Source: Calliphora vicina (Eukaryota; Arthropoda; Insecta; Diptera; Calliphoridae). Taken from it: a DNA stretch of 64,000 nt. The stretch is taken from contig NC_088783.1 in NCBI RefSeq assembly GCF_958450345.1, positions 100,001,302-100,065,301 of the forward strand, written 5' to 3'. Below are positions 43,186 through 54,050 of the stretch, in pieces. The notes under the pieces were generated by a model that searched no databases, was not told where the DNA came from, and worked only from the letters and a program-made list of their open reading frames with translations. Position 1 is the first letter of the stretch; every line of letters starts with the position of its first letter. Both the position numbers and the translations under genes were made by a program.

Positions 43186-45454
43186 TATGGGGGATTTCAT
43201 GTCAAGTGAACCAACTTTTGAAATCGATGTCTTCCTATCGGGATGAAATTTGCACCAAGGTTAGCTCTATTGGATAGTAACTCAGACACAATTTTTCAAC
43301 AACATCGGTCGAGAACTCTCTGAGTTATAGGGGGTAAAATTTTGACAATTTGGTCAAACAGGGGTTTTTTCTTATCCATGTAACTTACTACCTATTGTTC
43401 TTAGCAAAATGTGTTCCAAATAGTATAGATAGCTATTTCTTCGATCTTTCGAAAAAAAATATCTAAAAAAAAAAATAAAAAATTTTTAATATTTTTTTTC
43501 CGAAATCAAAAACTTTTTTGACTTTTTTTAAAAATACGCTATTTTTTTTATTTTTTTTTTTTCTTAAAATAAAGTTTAGATATTTTCCTTGAACACCTAC
43601 TTGGTCGCTTAGTGGGATGCGAGTGGGATATCTATCAAAATAAATATTTTGTAACTCAAAACATAAAATTTTTGACTTTTTTTGCAAAATCAAAAACTTT
43701 GTTGACTTTTTTTTTTCAAAATGGACCCTTTTTTAATCTTTTTTTTTAGGTCAAACAAAAGCTTAGATATTATCCTTGAAGACCCTTTTGGTCGCTTAGT
43801 GGGATGCGAGTGGGATATCTATCAAAATAAATATTTTTTAACTCAAGACTTACAATTTTTGACTTTTTTTTTTGCAAATACGATTTTTTTCCAAATGGGC
43901 CCTTTTTTTAAAATTTTTTTTGTAGTCAAAAGAAAGCTTAGGTCCATTCCTTTAAGATATTTTTAGTCCCTTAGTGGGATGCGAGTAGGATATCTATCAA
44001 AATAAATATTTTGTAACGCAAGACATACAATTTTTTAATTTTTTTTTGCAAAATCAAAATTTTTTTCCAATATGGGCCCTTTTTTAATTTTTTTTTTTGC
44101 TCAAAAGAAAGCCTAGGTCCATTCCTTTAAGATATTTTTAGTCCCTTAGTGGGATGCGAGTGGGATATCTATCAAAATAAATGTTTTAACACAAAAATTG
44201 TATGTCTTGAGTTACAAAACATTTATTTTGATATATATCCCACTCGCATCCCACTAAGCGATCAAAACCATCTTAAAGGAATAGGCCTAAGCTTTCTTTA
44301 TAGCAAAAAAAAAAATTACAAAAAGGGCCCATTTTAAAAAAAAGTCAAAAAAGTTTTTGATTTTGCCAATTTTAAAAAAAAGTCCCATATTGGAAAAAAA
44401 TTTCGATTTTGCAAAAAAAAATTAAAAAATTGTATGTCTTGCGTTACAAAATATTTATTTTGATAGATATCCCACTCGCATCCCACTAAGGGACTAAAAA
44501 TATCTTAAAGGAATGGACCTAGGCTTTCTTTTGAGCAAAAAAAAAAATTAAAAAAGGGCCCATATTGGAAAAAAATTTTGATTTTGCAAAAAAAAATTAA
44601 AAAATTGTATGTCTTGCGTTACAAAATATTTATTTTGATAGATATCCTACTCGCATCCCACTAAGGGACTAAAAATATCTTAAAGGAATGGACCTAAGCT
44701 TTCTTTTGACTACAAAAAAAATTTTAAAAAAAGGGCCCATTTGGAAAAAAATCGTATTTGCAAAAAAAAAAGTCAAAAATTGTAAGTCTTGAGTTAAAAA
44801 ATATTTATTTTGATAGATATCCCACTCGCATCCCACTAAGCGACCAAAAGGGTCTTCAAGGATAATATCTAAGCTTTTGTTTGACCTAAAAAAAAAGATT
44901 AAAAAAGGGTCCATTTTGAAAAAAACAGTCAACAAAGTTTTTGATTTTGCAAAAAAAGTCAAAAATTTTATGTTTTGAGTTACAAAATATTTATTTTGAT
45001 AGATATCCCACTCGCATCCCACTAAGCGACCAAGTAGGTGTTCAAGGAAAATATCTAAACTTTATTTTAAGAAAAAAAAAAAAAATAAAAAAAAATAGCG
45101 TATTTTTAAAAAAAGTCAAAAAAGTTTTTGATTTCGGAAAAAAAATATTAAAAATTTTTTATTTTTTTTTTTAGATATTTTTTTTCGAAAGATCGAAGAA
45201 ATAGCTATCTATACTATTTGGAACACATTTTGCTAAGAACAATAGGTAATAAGTTACATGGATAAGAAAAAACCCCTGTTTGACCAAATTGTCAAAATTT
45301 TACCCCCTATAACTCAGAGAGTTCTCGACCGATGTTGTTGAAAAATTGTGCCTTAGTTACTATCCAATAGAGCTAACCTTAGTGCAAATTTCATCCCGAT
45401 CGGAAGACATCGATTTCAAAAGTTGGTTCACTTGACATGAAATCCCCCATATAT
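43183..45454. mobile_element. 2.27-kb palindromic foldback element with ~175-bp modules
   Basis: The left arm (43183 to about 44195) and right arm (about 44415-45454) are near-perfect reverse complements. Both outer ends read ATATATGGGGGATTTCATGT. Within the arms a module with core TTAGTGGGATGCGAG and ATATC...CAAAATAAAT is repeated: cores at about 43611, 43799, 43973 and 44148 on the left (spacing 188, 174, 175), mirrored on the right at about 44487, 44662, 44836 and 45026. The spacer holds one extra inverted module. Runs such as the 117-codon frame at 44669-45022 only read the modules and are not genes. A split single arm exists at 11735-14060. Superfamily unknown. Confidence 0.88.
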
Positions 45455-46307
45455 AATATAAATACATTTATACATACGTAGCTACGTACGTATGAATGTA
45501 TAAATGTGTGAAGAATCGTTAAATTTAAGAATAATTTGTGCATAATTTATTAAATTACAAAATTTGTCGTTAAGAGCTATTCTGAATTAAATTTTACCGA
45601 TTAGATATCGTAAAACTCGGGAAAGATAATTAAAAATACAAAAACAAAATTTGTTATGCTTAAACAAATATTTTTTGTATTTTACGATACATATAAATAT
45701 TAATTCAGTGATATTGTCATTAAGTATGAAGAAAAACTGTAATCTGTTAAGCATAAGTGTAGCTAGACTATTACTCTGGGGTGGGCAAGTGCACTTCCCA
45801 AATAGTAAAAATAAATCTAAAATCATAGAGAAACATTGAGCGAAAACTAGAAAAAAACTCAAACAAAAAAATTACTCAAAATAATCAATCATACGAGTGT
45901 TGTTTTTGTTTTCACATAGTTTTTTTCTACTAATACATTCTCACCACTTAGGTTTCTGACAACTAAATTAGGTCTTTGACAGGAGAGTTTTCGCTCTATG
46001 TCTATTCTCTATGACTAAAATATCAAATATCAAAAATTGAGTTTGCTAACATAACTACTTCATTTTCAATATTTAAAATTGCTAATTTATTTTATAAAAT
46101 ATTTTTATATTTAAATGGGTTTTTTTTAGTTTTCCTCTTGATCTAAAGTTTAGATTCTAAACTGTTATTTGTTCCTTATTATATTAGTTAGACAAAATAC
46201 TATTTTTGAGTTGAAAAGATTTATTTATATCTAAACTCTCTATATTTAAAAATGTAATATTGTGTACATATATATATATACGCCTTTGTACAAATATTAT
46301 TATAAAC
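45455..46307. other. No gene seen
   Basis: AT-rich, with overlapping chance frames on both strands at 45587-45862. An (AT)n run at about 46269-46282. CTGGGGTGGGCAAGTGCAC at 45776 resembles a hAT end but has no partner in inverted orientation. Confidence 0.45.
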
Positions 46308-47287
46308 TAGCTAAACCCGGTCCGCGTTGCTGGCCTTTAGAAAACATCTGTTTTATATTGCATCGATCTCTATTTTAATATACAATGTCGGAAAAAGTCG
46401 GTAATCCAACCTTCAATGTTAATACATGTAGTGGCATTTCGGCTGGTTCTAATGAATTCAAAAATTCAGTAGGACAATTGTGGAATTGTTCTTCGTTCAT
46501 TACTGTGCCAATCTATTTGTATTTTATTGTTTCGCCAGACACTTTCAATTGTATTTGGTCATCGAGCTTGTTAACTTCATAATTTTTTGATTAAAAGTAG
46601 ATTTCATATGGAAATTTCTTATTCATGCACCTAATATGCAAGAGTAAACAAAATTGTTTATCATAGACCGAAAATCCAAAATCTGACTTACACTGTTACC
46701 CAAAAGGCTTTTCTGAAGATTCCGTGAAAATTTTATCAAAATCGGTCCAGCCATTTTTGAGTCCATACCGAACATACATACACACATCCATTTTTATGAA
46801 ATATATGGCATTAGCCCCTCCGCCCACAGACCGAATATTAAAAATCTGACTATACAGTGTTACCCGCTGGATTCCTGAAAATTTCATCAAAATCGGTCCA
46901 GCGGTTTTTTATATATATAGATGGCATTAGCGGTATAATGTAAACATTTGATTTTGCCACATCCCTCCGCCCACAGACCGAGTGTTACCCGCTAGGCTAT
47001 TCTGAAGATTCCCTGAAAATGTCATTAAAATCGGCCCAGCCTTTTTTGAGTTCATTCGGAACATACATCCATTTTTATATATATAGATGAAAAATGTTTG
47101 TATGAGAAAATTCGAAAATATTCTTTACGAAAGCACCGAATGGATCTAATGTAGTATTTTAGGTGTCCAAAACCATATTCAGAAAATTTCCTTTCCAATG
47201 ATACCAGTTTGGAGCTAATCGGTTGGATGGTCTCAGAGTCTATAATGGACATAGGTAGAAACATTTTTTGTATTTTATATATATAGA
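46308..47287 (-). mobile_element. Helitron with stacked 5' ends
   Basis: Minus strand. The 3' end is GGGTTTAGCTAG at 46308 followed by T, and the 5' ends read A|TCTATATATAT at 46921, 47087 and 47287, with a worn fourth near 46800. Between the 5' ends lie partial tandem copies of the leader (CGGTCCAGC/'GGCCCAGCC' and TGTTACCCGCTGG/'GTGTTACCCGCTAGG' blocks about 165-200 bp apart). A helicase fragment lies next to the 3' end. Either several Helitrons inserted at nearly the same place, or leader sequences were duplicated. Confidence 0.72.
46385..46590 (-). pseudogene. Helitron helicase C-terminal fragment
   Basis: Minus strand: VNKLDDQIQLKVSGETIKYK, SIGTVMNEEQFHNCPTEFL, NSLEPAEMPLHVLTLKVGLP, TFSDIV, stop. 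Helitron helicases have ...SxDTV......YPxEFLNSLxPxGMPPHxLxLKVGxPI near their C-terminus (family knowledge), and this open stretch matches that block at essentially every anchor. The helicase core motifs before it are absent. It is about 68 residues of a protein normally well over 1000 and probably entered with this Helitron. Confidence 0.85.
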
Positions 47288-47310
47288 TAAAGAATTGAGT
47301 TGAAAAAAAA

Positions 47311-48040
47311 CTGCTAAATTTGAAAATCGCACTACGTAACCATTGTTTTATTCTACGCATAGCTGAGAAACTTCTTTCGCAACTAGCAGAACTGATAGTA
47401 GGCTTATTGCCACTTGTAAAAGTATGTAAATGCTTGAAGAGATATTCTTGTCAATTTTGGATTTTATCATATCAATTATCATGCAAAACATGTAATTAAT
47501 AATGAGTTCATCGGCGCCATCCAAATCTAATTTAAAGAAATTGTTAACAGCTTTAGGTAATGGAATGTTTTGGAATCGGTATTCGATATTAAAAATTATG
47601 CTATCTATTACTGGATTATATATATTTAACTTCCAATAATCAACTGAAGGAATAGAATCCGACAAATCCAGATTTTAGCCTTTACCTAATGTTGAAATCT
47701 TCAAGATCACTTTTAATTACAGCGTAATTTTTAATTACTGACTTACAATTTTTATATCTACAACTGCATCTAGTTGTGCAAAGGATGTTTATTATATTAT
47801 ATTATTATACTGTTTAATTTGAAGAGCTTGGCTTAGGCTTTTTAAATCATTACTATGCTAAGAATGTTTGCGCTGATGATACATACGATGTGTGAACACG
47901 AATCCACAATGAACAGGCTGAATAAGTTTAGCCTGTCGGATAAACAATGAACCAAAATGGCTTGCGGATTTGAATCCTTTATGTTAGCTTGTAAACCGTT
48001 TTTAAAACCAAACATTACATGTGCTCCATTGTACAATTGG
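47311..48040 (-). pseudogene. hAT transposase (DUF4371/ZMYM-like), C-terminal half, broken
   Basis: Minus strand, from 48036: YNGAHVMFGFKNGLQANIKD, SNPQAILVHCLSDRLNLF, later YWKLNIYNPVIDSIIFNIEY, RFQNIPLPKAVNNFFKLD, and after a frameshift near 47390 SSASCERSFSAMRRIKQWLR. YDGAxxMxGxxxGLQAxI, NPxAxxxHCxxHxLNL and the final AxCERSFSxxRRIKxWLRS are hallmark blocks of the DUF4371-containing hAT transposases that gave rise to ZMYM-type genes. A large part between the first two blocks is decayed. It stops where the Helitron leader begins at 47287. No terminal repeats were found. Confidence 0.85.
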
Positions 48041-49509
48041 CATTGGAATATTTTTTTTTAACTTTTTGGGTTCCAAAAACTCCATGATTAATGTTCAAGG
48101 GCACTGGAATCTCTTAACGGAACAATCTACAAATCAAAAAAAATCTTTCTGCGACTTTCCACATTTTTATCTGGGGTGGGCAGATGCGAGTCTGGGGTGG
48201 TTTTTGATTGGTATGGGATCCCAACCATTTTCTTATCTTTTATATATAAATATTATAAAATATAAAAAAATTACTAAAAATCGTCATAAATGTATAAATA
48301 ACTATTCAATTTCCAAATGACATTAATTCACAGTAAGAGGTCCCCGTGAGGTCAGTGCTCTTTGGTAAAGACGTTACTGTACTTATACTCTGAACGGTAA
48401 TAATACAGATGGATTACTTGGTGTAAAATTTAACGTGAGGATAATTGGAATGAAAGTGATGATAAACATCTTATTATAATGAACAAATAGGATCTAGCTT
48501 TTTTTCGAAAATGGAAACTTCAACCAGTATGCAGTATGTTAGAAAATGTTTGCATATGATCCAAATCAATTGATCCAATCTGTTACAGCTACGATGCTAT
48601 ACATATTTCTTAACTAAAAACGTAAGAAATCGGCAAGAAGTCTGATTTTATTTGCATACTAAAATAATAATAAAAAATATTTCAAAAATTTTCTTGCCAC
48701 CCCATACGATCTTATTGCGATCATTAATTTTTTTTCACTTTTAGATATTTTAACTCCATAATGTTTTTTTAGCTGTTAAAATTCGACCACCTCTTTTTAA
48801 CCATGACCACGTAAATTGCAGTTTAAACAAAATCAACTGTAAAACAGTCCTAATTACTTTGGTAATTATTTACATTAATATGCCCCTGCAAATATTTATG
48901 CATCTACTACAAACATTTATGTGGAGCATTAAAATTTTACGAAAATAAAAAAAAGCAGCTAAAAGAAATGTTAAAGTTAAATGCAAGTGCACTATATTTC
49001 ATACGATTCGTATAGCAGAAGCGATTTTCCCATCATTAAGGTTGGATGGACGCAATTGCAAATTAATCAAATTAAAGTTATTTTTTGTTGACACCTTTAT
49101 TTGTTCGTACGTTCATTCATTCATTTATATTTTTTATGTTACCTGGTAATAAAAAATGTACAATACTTGCTGCATTTAATATAAAAACTAAATAAAAAAA
49201 ACTTTTAATACACTTGGAATATATAAGTAATTGTATAAAATATTTTGTAAACTGCGTACATATGATCTACAAAGTCAATTGTCAGCGATCTTTTCAAATT
49301 GTTCTCAACTCCAATCACATGACACAGGAGAAACCAGCATCATCAGACGAAATTAATGCTCTCATGGCCTCCATTAGATCAGAAGATGATTTAATCTTAG
49401 TTTCTGGGGTTCATATTATCTTTGATTTAATTAACCTTTATAATTTTAATTGTGTTAATTAGGTACCAGACCAACATTTTTCTTTCTAAGATGGGAAAAT
49501 TTTATTGGG
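48041..49509. other. No gene firmly recognised; small open frame at 49214-49462
   Basis: Mostly AT-rich. The frame at 49214-49462 ends with MTQEKPASSDEINALMASIR and SEDDLILVSG, which has less AT-biased codon use than its surroundings and looks protein-like. I do not recognise it and see no convincing splice donor after it. Nothing else is supported. Confidence 0.4.
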
Positions 49510-50975
49510 TGGGAGGAGTTTTTGGACATTGCACTTGTAAATGCAATATCTTTTGTCCGTTGGACAAAACCTAGAAATCCTAGAAGAACTGACTGTAATT
49601 TTAAATTAAGTAGATTGTCAGAAGAGCATTACTGTCGGTTTTGATAAGGTTGACAAAATCTTTAGTAATGCCACTGCCAAAGCTTTTCCCCGAATTCTTA
49701 ACTTTCCAAACTTCGTAAGGAGCACACAGAGCCTTTAAAATTGCCTAAAATATTAAGGCGTATTATTATTACTGACTCAGCTTCAATGCCTACAATAAAG
49801 CAATCAAAATAGCAGAATAAAATTCATGGCAGAATTTCTACGAATCTGCTGAGAATATCAAAGACTCTGGACTACTTTGTACAATACTGGCCAAGGAACC
49901 TATTGGAATACCTATTGTCTAGACTGCACATACGAAGCTGATGGTGAATTGCTTCGCAGTAAGTTACATTTGGAGATCAGTGAGAACATAGTCTCCCAGG
50001 ATAGAATTTCAAAAGCGATTGTTGCAGAGTGATAGGCTATCCCTCAATGTCTGGCTGTTTAGAATATACAAACTTTGCCTATCTCTGAACTATAGTTCGT
50101 TTGGTTGGAGGAAGATAAAATTTATCTTTATGTCCAAGAATGACAATAGTAATCACGTCCAATAGGTCTATCATCTTTCCTGTTAAAAACATTGACTAAT
50201 ATAATGATAATACAACTCTCGAAACATTCTTAACTAAAGGGACGATCAACGGAGACTGCCCTGCATGATTTTGAATAACAAAATAACAGCTGATGGTAGC
50301 TCTCATAGATATAGAAGGGCTTCACCTATACTACACCTAGAATTATCACTGCAAATCTTGGGAACAGCATGAAGACAAGTAAGACGTGGAACATCTCAAG
50401 GCGGGCTGATCTCTGCTTTACTATGGCTGACTCAATTCTTGTTATCTTGGATAGTAAGGAAATTAAAGCCGTTGCTTAAGCGAATGGTTCCAGGAATGTT
50501 TTTGCATGGGATTAGCGATATTTTTTGGGAATGCTCATCAACTAATACTGTACTGTTTGCGGATCTAATATATGCCTCTTTCGCTCTTAAATCCATACAG
50601 GACGATCATGATCAATATATTAATAATATCATCAGTGATGGTTTTAAAATGAACTGTTTTTTTTATCTAGTAGGATCTAGTGCCTTCTGTGATGAACAGG
50701 TGTTAAATTTCTCAATACGTCTTTCAGGAAGAGATATTGGCGATAAGGAAGGAATGAAATGTTCTACTTAAAAAAAATATTCGTGGAGGCACTGAAATCT
50801 TTGTCGGCATCTTATGCCATGGCATTCACTTTAGTCAGATAGTGTAAGGAAGAGGTGTTCATAGGATGGCTATCTGGCATTACTCTAGTTTAGGTACCAC
50901 CATAGAATGAACTACTCTTAATATCTCACATGCAGTATTTGCTGGGACTATTAACAGTTACTGCAGATACATATA
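49510..50975 (+). pseudogene. LOA/R1-type LINE fossil, copy A
   Basis: Frames shift repeatedly, but the order of blocks is clear: EFLDIALVNAISFVRWTKPR (endonuclease end), AYNKAIKIAE-stop-NSWQNFYES and ENIKDSGLLCTILAKEPIGI (linker), WRKIKFIFMSK (RT motif 1 region, normally VxFIPKxG), GRSTETALHDF, LIDIEG (motif A), RRGTSQGGLISALLW (motif B) and EIKAVA-stop-AN (motif C, normally VxYADD). STETALHD with RGTPQGGVLSPLLW is typical of LOA/R1-like reverse transcriptases. ORF1 and most of the endonuclease are missing. An inverted relative is at 52855-53840. Confidence 0.8.
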
Positions 50976-51517
50976 CATATATCTACATTTGTGAATGAAG
51001 ATATACTGAACGATCTATTTGAGGTATCGGGTACCAGACTGTGTGACTTTATTAGATAGCTATACTATATAATTGCAACTGCATGATTCAAACCAACTGC
51101 AAATTGTGCAATTTTCGTTCAATTCTATAAAATTGTTAAAGTCATTCTTTAGACTTGATAGTTGAGAATTTATGAAAAAGTTTATTGTTTAAAGAAAGGT
51201 TAATCATTACTTAACACAGCTTAATAGATTCAAACAGGAATATATGCTTCGTATCGGTTAATTTATTGAATAAACCTAAATGTTTGTGTTACGTTAGGGA
51301 TTTCCTTGCATTTTAGGATTCTTCATATAATTTAGGAATTTCCTTTCTTTGCACTAAACATTTTTATGAAATATTTAAATAGACTACCTCTATTTTTATA
51401 AATGGAAAAGGATTCCTATGGTTTATTTTTTGAACTTTCCTCCATTCAGGAACATTTTTTAGGAATTCAAATATTTGTTGTAATAAGTTGGTCCTGGTAA
51501 AGATTTTCGTATTTTTT
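50976..51517. other. No gene seen
   Basis: AT-rich DNA beyond the end of LINE similarity. No mobile-element termini or coding frames supported. Confidence 0.45.
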
Positions 51518-51736
51518 ATACCCTTCATCTTCGTGAGAAGGGTATATATATGTAATTTCCACAATATAATTATCCGACCCTATAAAGTATACATATTCTG
51601 GATCCTTATAGATAGCGGAGTCGACAAGGACAACAAGGAGAACCTGGATTTTTGACCTATATCTGGGTTACTAAGTCATTAATATAGACAATATGGATAT
51701 CTAATGATAGATATTTCAAAGACCTTTGCAATGACG
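51518..51736 (+). mobile_element. DINE-1-like repeat, 5' part (TATACCCTTCATC type)
   Basis: Starts TATACCCTTCATCTTCGTGA, with the stem partner GAAGGGTATATA, then GACCCTATAAAGTATACATA, GGATCCTTATAGATAGCGGA and a jump over the CCGTCTGTC block to AACCTGGATTTTTGACCTAT. It breaks at CTTTGCAATGACG, where the element starting at 51737 begins. Confidence 0.8.
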
Positions 51737-52843
51737 CACGGTGGCTCATATCTCAATTTCATAGGCCAAAAGTCCAACTTTTTGTTAACTCCGATTTAAA
51801 AAATTTTAATGCCATTCAATAGTAAACACATTGAAACTAAGGTAGCCAAAAAATTAGATACAAATATTGTCAATTGTGTGCGTGACATGCTGTTAAAGTC
51901 AAATATTTTATGTCATTTTATAAAAAAGTGATTTTTGTAAATTTGATCAGAAGTAAATTATCATTACTCGCGAACTATTATCGATAATTGGATGATTTTT
52001 TTTGTTATGTTGGTAAGATAATAGTCTTTAAGAACTGGTATAACTTGTTACTGTACCGTTTATGCCTGCTGTGTTATTAAGTTTTTTCTCAGGTACAATA
52101 ATTTAGTCAAATTTTAATTTCAGTGGAATAAAAGTGCTTACGGTCAAAAGGGGTTAAACAAATTTTACTTCCAGGAGAAAAGCCAAAGTGTCCTCTTTAA
52201 GTCCATATATACTTGTTGACCTGTTTGTTGAACATTTTTTTTTTCATTTGAATGAAATTACTCCCAAACTTGTTTTCTATTCTTATTTTACCTGTTCATA
52301 TGACTGGCGCAAAGTACAAGTCGCAATTTTGAAGATATTGCAATAAAATTTGGTACATACTAGGACGAAGCCTATTGAAAATGACTGAAATCGGTCCATT
52401 ATTTCACCTAGCACCCTTACAAATGTTCTCCCGAAATTATACTTTATCGGTCGTAAATGGTTAATTTATATAGGTATCTACACAAATTTTGCTCCAAATA
52501 ATTTTATATAAACTGAATTAATTTTATTATATAAGGCCCGCTTCCAAAAATCACTTTAACGAGCATAAATCTCTTAAAATGTTTGGTATAAACATAAAAT
52601 TCAACAGAAATAACATTCATTCATATATTACTTCCTTACATGTTTTTATCTGCTGATAACTTTTTTAATAAGTATAGCTGATTCAAAAAACAAAAAATTT
52701 TCATACTAAATGCTATACAAAAATTAAAAGTTCAACTTTAAACTTAAATTGCTCAACAACTGCTAAGCCAATTTTAATGAAATTCAAGAAGTTATCTGTC
52801 CATCAAGAGTTACTGAGATGAAAAACGATAATGAGCCACTGTG
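51737..52843. mobile_element. Transib-like non-autonomous element
   Basis: Inverted ends CACGGTGGCTCAT (51737) and CACAGTGGCTCAT (inward from 52843), 12 of 13 identical. CACGGTGG/CACAGTGG starts and 5-bp GC-rich duplications are typical of Transib elements (family knowledge). Here the adjacent 5-mers TGACG and CGGCG agree only in part, and the DINE repeat on the left does not resume on the right, so the right border may have been altered. The interior has no transposase; it carries a DINE-like fragment at 52305-52640. Confidence 0.5.
52305..52640 (+). mobile_element. Partial DINE-1-like repeat (TATACCCTACACC type)
   Basis: GCGCAAAGTACAAGTCGCAA, AGGACGAAGCCTATTGAAAA, 'CACCTAGCACCCTTACAAAT', 'ATCTACACAAATTTTGCTCC' and 'CTTCCAAAAATCACTTTAAC' follow the order of the full-length copy at 23131-23872 with small deletions. 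Both termini are absent. Confidence 0.75.
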
Positions 52844-52854
52844 CGGCGAACATT

Positions 52855-53840
52855 AACAGAGATGATGAAAAACTGTTTCCTTATTTCCGCGGTCCCGGTA
52901 TCTGCAGTAACTGCTAATAGTCCCAGCAAATATTGCATGTGAAATATTAAGAGCAGTTCATTCTATGGTGGTAACTAAACAAGGATATTGTCAGATAGCC
53001 AACCTATACTGGACAGCTCTTCCATAAACTACGTGACTAAAGTGAAAGCCATCGCAAAAGCCGACAAAGATTCCAGTGCATCCACGAATACTTTTTAAGT
53101 AGAACATATCATTCCTTCCTTATCGTCAATGTCTCGGCCTGAAAGACAATATATTTCATCACAGAAGACTCTAGATCATTGGTAGGCAAAAAGAGGCATT
53201 TAATTTGTGTGCTCTTTTGGGTAAAAAATAAAATATCCACAACAACATCAAGAAACTGAATGAATTGTGTGTATTTTTACGCTCTATTACGCTCTTTTGT
53301 TTACATTCAGGTTGTTTGACGAAAATCATCGTAACCTGAACAATATGAACGCCTACCATGGCTCTAGATATTACTAGTGAAAAACAGTTAATTTTAGAAC
53401 CTTCACTGATGATATTATTAATATATTGAGGATCTCCCGTGTGGATTTAAGAGCGAGAGAGACATATATTATATCCGGCAAACAGTACAGTACTACCTAG
53501 TTGATGAGCATTCCCAAAGAATTGGTCATGATATCGCTAATCACATCCAGAAACCATTCGCTTAAGTAACCAATTTAATTTCCATACTGTCTAGAGAACA
53601 AGAATTGAGTCAGCCATAGTAAAGCAGAGATCAGACCGTCTTGAGTTGTTCCACTTGTTCCAACTTGTTTTGACTTCACGCTGTTCCCAAGATTTGAAGT
53701 GATAATTATATGTAATGTATAGGTGAATCCCTTCTATATCTATGAGCTATTGTTTAAATTCAAGCAATATCTCAATGGTTGTTATTCAAAATCATGCAGG
53801 ATAGTATCAGTTGGTTTAATTAAGCATGTCTACAGCCCGA
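52855..53840 (-). pseudogene. LOA/R1-type LINE fossil, copy B (inverted relative of A)
   Basis: Minus strand. From about 53800 it follows copy A: LHDFE, LIDIEG, 'TCTGATCTCTGCTTTACTAT' (motif B region), the AAATTAAATTGGTTACTTAA region, TGGGAATGCTCATCAACTAG, and down to 'CTGCAGTAACTGCTAATAGT' at about 52905 (A: 50955-50970). The same stops and frameshifts as in A recur at several sites, so both copies descend from an already dead master or share an old duplication; substitutions between them are frequent. A 185-bp MITE (53177-53361) interrupts it. Confidence 0.78.
53177..53361. mobile_element. hAT-type MITE with perfect 8-bp duplication
   Basis: A 185-bp insert with inverted ends CATTGGTAGGC and CCATGGTAGGC, flanked by CTCTAGAT at 53169-53176 and 53362-53369. 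LINE copy A (about 50672-50695, reverse complement CACAGAAGGCACTAGATCCT) lacks the insert, which confirms the boundaries. Non-coding. Confidence 0.85.
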
Positions 53841-54050
53841 GAGTTATTTTATAAGTTATCTACTATAAAGAAATGTCGCTAATTTTTTTTTAATTTTGAC
53901 ACATTGTGAATTGTAATTTCCGTCGTATTTTCCTGGCTGCTTGGCCTGCACACTCTCTTCCATGCCAAAATCTGTGGCCGTACATAATACTGTTTGACAT
54001 TAGCTTCATCCTACATTATGCAAATTTATTAAACCTTTTCCTACTTTCAG
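53841..54050. other. No gene; polypyrimidine tract at the right edge
   Basis: AT-rich sequence ending in CCTTTTCCTACTTTCAG, a strong splice-acceptor-like tract directly before the candidate exon at 54051. Confidence 0.5.

Noticed and set aside
44669..45022. 117-residue minus-strand frame (and the matching frame at 43721-43966) as genes
   Set aside because: They read through repeated palindrome modules; the repeated GRLVGCEWDIYQNK phrase is only the translated repeat unit.
45776..48200. hAT element bounded by CTGGGGTGGGCA at 45776 and 48173
   Set aside because: The two motifs are in the same orientation, not inverted, and no duplication flanks them.
50439..50771. 110-residue open frame as a gene
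   Set aside because: It runs through the LINE fossil in a frame other than the RT frame; the RT blocks before and after it lie in other frames.
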